DNA of 6,588 nucleotides from an uncultured Mucilaginibacter sp. (lineage in GTDB: Bacteria > Bacteroidota > Bacteroidia > Sphingobacteriales > Sphingobacteriaceae). A program made the translations under genes and the position numbers. The notes below the pieces were generated by a model. The model was not told where the DNA came from. It ran no database searches and saw only the letters and a program-made list of their open reading frames with translations. Below, piece by piece: positions 6,197-6,588 of the stretch. Where the stretch lies: the NCBI GenBank assembly GCA_946479225.1, contig CAMLFI010000145.1:1-6588 (forward strand), given 5' to 3'. How positions within the stretch are numbered: position 1 is the first letter of the stretch; each line of letters begins with the position of its first letter.

Positions 6197-6588
6197 AGTT
6201 TTGGTAAGATACCTTCCAATCCCCAGCGCTCCTCTATCCCCAAACCAAACAAGGCAAAATCATATTTAACAGGATCAAGCGGATCAAATTCGCGCAGTTT
6301 TTCAGTCAATTCAACTGCGGTTTGCCAATCCGTTTGTTTGCGGGTAATTAAGCCGAGACTTCTTGCAACACGGTCAACGTGCAAATCGCATGGCATAATC
6401 AGGTCAGCGGGTTTAAGCCGGTTCCAGATGCCAAAATCAACACCGTTGTTATCCTTACGCACCATCCAGCGTAAAAACATGTTCAGCCTTTTACAGGTTG
6501 ATTTTTGCGATGGCGAAGAAACATGTTTTTTTGTGCGATGCGGTGAATCGGGCAGTAAAAAGAAGTAATTACGGAAGTAGTTAAGCGC
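6193..6588 (-). CDS. DUF2400/TIGR02757 family protein, C-terminal part, cut by the right edge
   Basis: The frame is open from the right edge to TAA at 6195-6193, giving 131 residues of the C-terminus. An internal Met encoded at 6480 is not the start: 36 further codons upstream are in frame and carry family sequence (KHVSSPSQKSTCKRLN). Recognised signatures are CKRLNMFLRWMVRKD, VDFGIW, DLHVDRVARSLGL and REFDPLDPVKYDFALFGLG. The family is of unknown function. The segment DLHVDRVARSLGL recalls the VDTHV-x-RV-x-x-RLGL stretch of helix-hairpin-helix DNA glycosylases such as Nth, so a nucleic-acid role is possible by inference. Full members are roughly 250 residues, so about half is missing. It converges on the flavoprotein gene with a 4-bp stop overlap. 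Confidence 0.9.
   Translation of the reverse strand, partial: ALNYFRNYFFLLPDSPHRTKKHVSSPSQKSTCKRLNMFLRWMVRKDNNGVDFGIWNRLKPADLIMPCDLHVDRVARSLGLITRKQTDWQTAVELTEKLREFDPLDPVKYDFALFGLGIEERWGLEGILPKL

Noticed and set aside
6338..6568. Plus-strand open frame of 76 codons near the right edge
   Set aside because: Opposite strongly recognisable DUF2400 family sequence that continues through the edge on the minus strand.

Overview
The window is ordinary-looking chromosomal DNA from a Bacteroidota bacterium. It most resembles Sphingobacteriaceae such as Mucilaginibacter or Pedobacter; that genus-level call comes from recognising protein types, not from a search. The support is the moderate GC content, A/T-rich translation starts without Shine-Dalgarno sequences, an exact Bacteroidota-type -7 element (TAnnTTTG), a response-regulator/SpoIIE phosphatase in its Bacteroidota form, and a DUF2400/TIGR02757 protein. 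No rRNA, tRNA, insertion sequence, CRISPR array or phage gene is visible.

Positions 1-1715 (minus strand) hold a signalling operon. A small two-helix membrane protein with a TTG start overlaps a response regulator fused to a PP2C/SpoIIE-type phosphatase by 8 bp. Two bases after the phosphatase stop, another reading frame starts and runs off the left edge. The arrangement suggests a phosphorylation-controlled phosphatase of the partner-switching kind, but no anti-sigma or STAS partner can be seen here.

Positions 1781-4480 (plus strand, divergent) hold a compact three-gene glycan operon. It encodes a rhamnosyltransferase-like GT2 enzyme, a membrane-anchored processive-type GT2 enzyme and a left-handed beta-helix O-acetyltransferase, joined by an ATGA overlap and then a 1-bp gap. 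Together they could add sugars to a surface polysaccharide or lipid-linked glycan and acetylate it.

Positions 4554-5194 hold a short lipoprotein resembling the BamE/SmpA fold and, convergent to it, a DUF5655 protein. Positions 5195-5293 form a divergent control region with a perfect 16-bp inverted repeat. It overlaps the -33 element of a strong predicted promoter whose transcript would begin almost at the ATG of a thioredoxin-reductase-like flavoprotein (5294-6196). That gene meets the C-terminal part of a DUF2400 protein (6193 to the right edge), their stop codons sharing TTAA.

The most noteworthy element is the palindromic operator/promoter at 5239-5289. No clearly new multi-gene system can be supported from the sequence alone.
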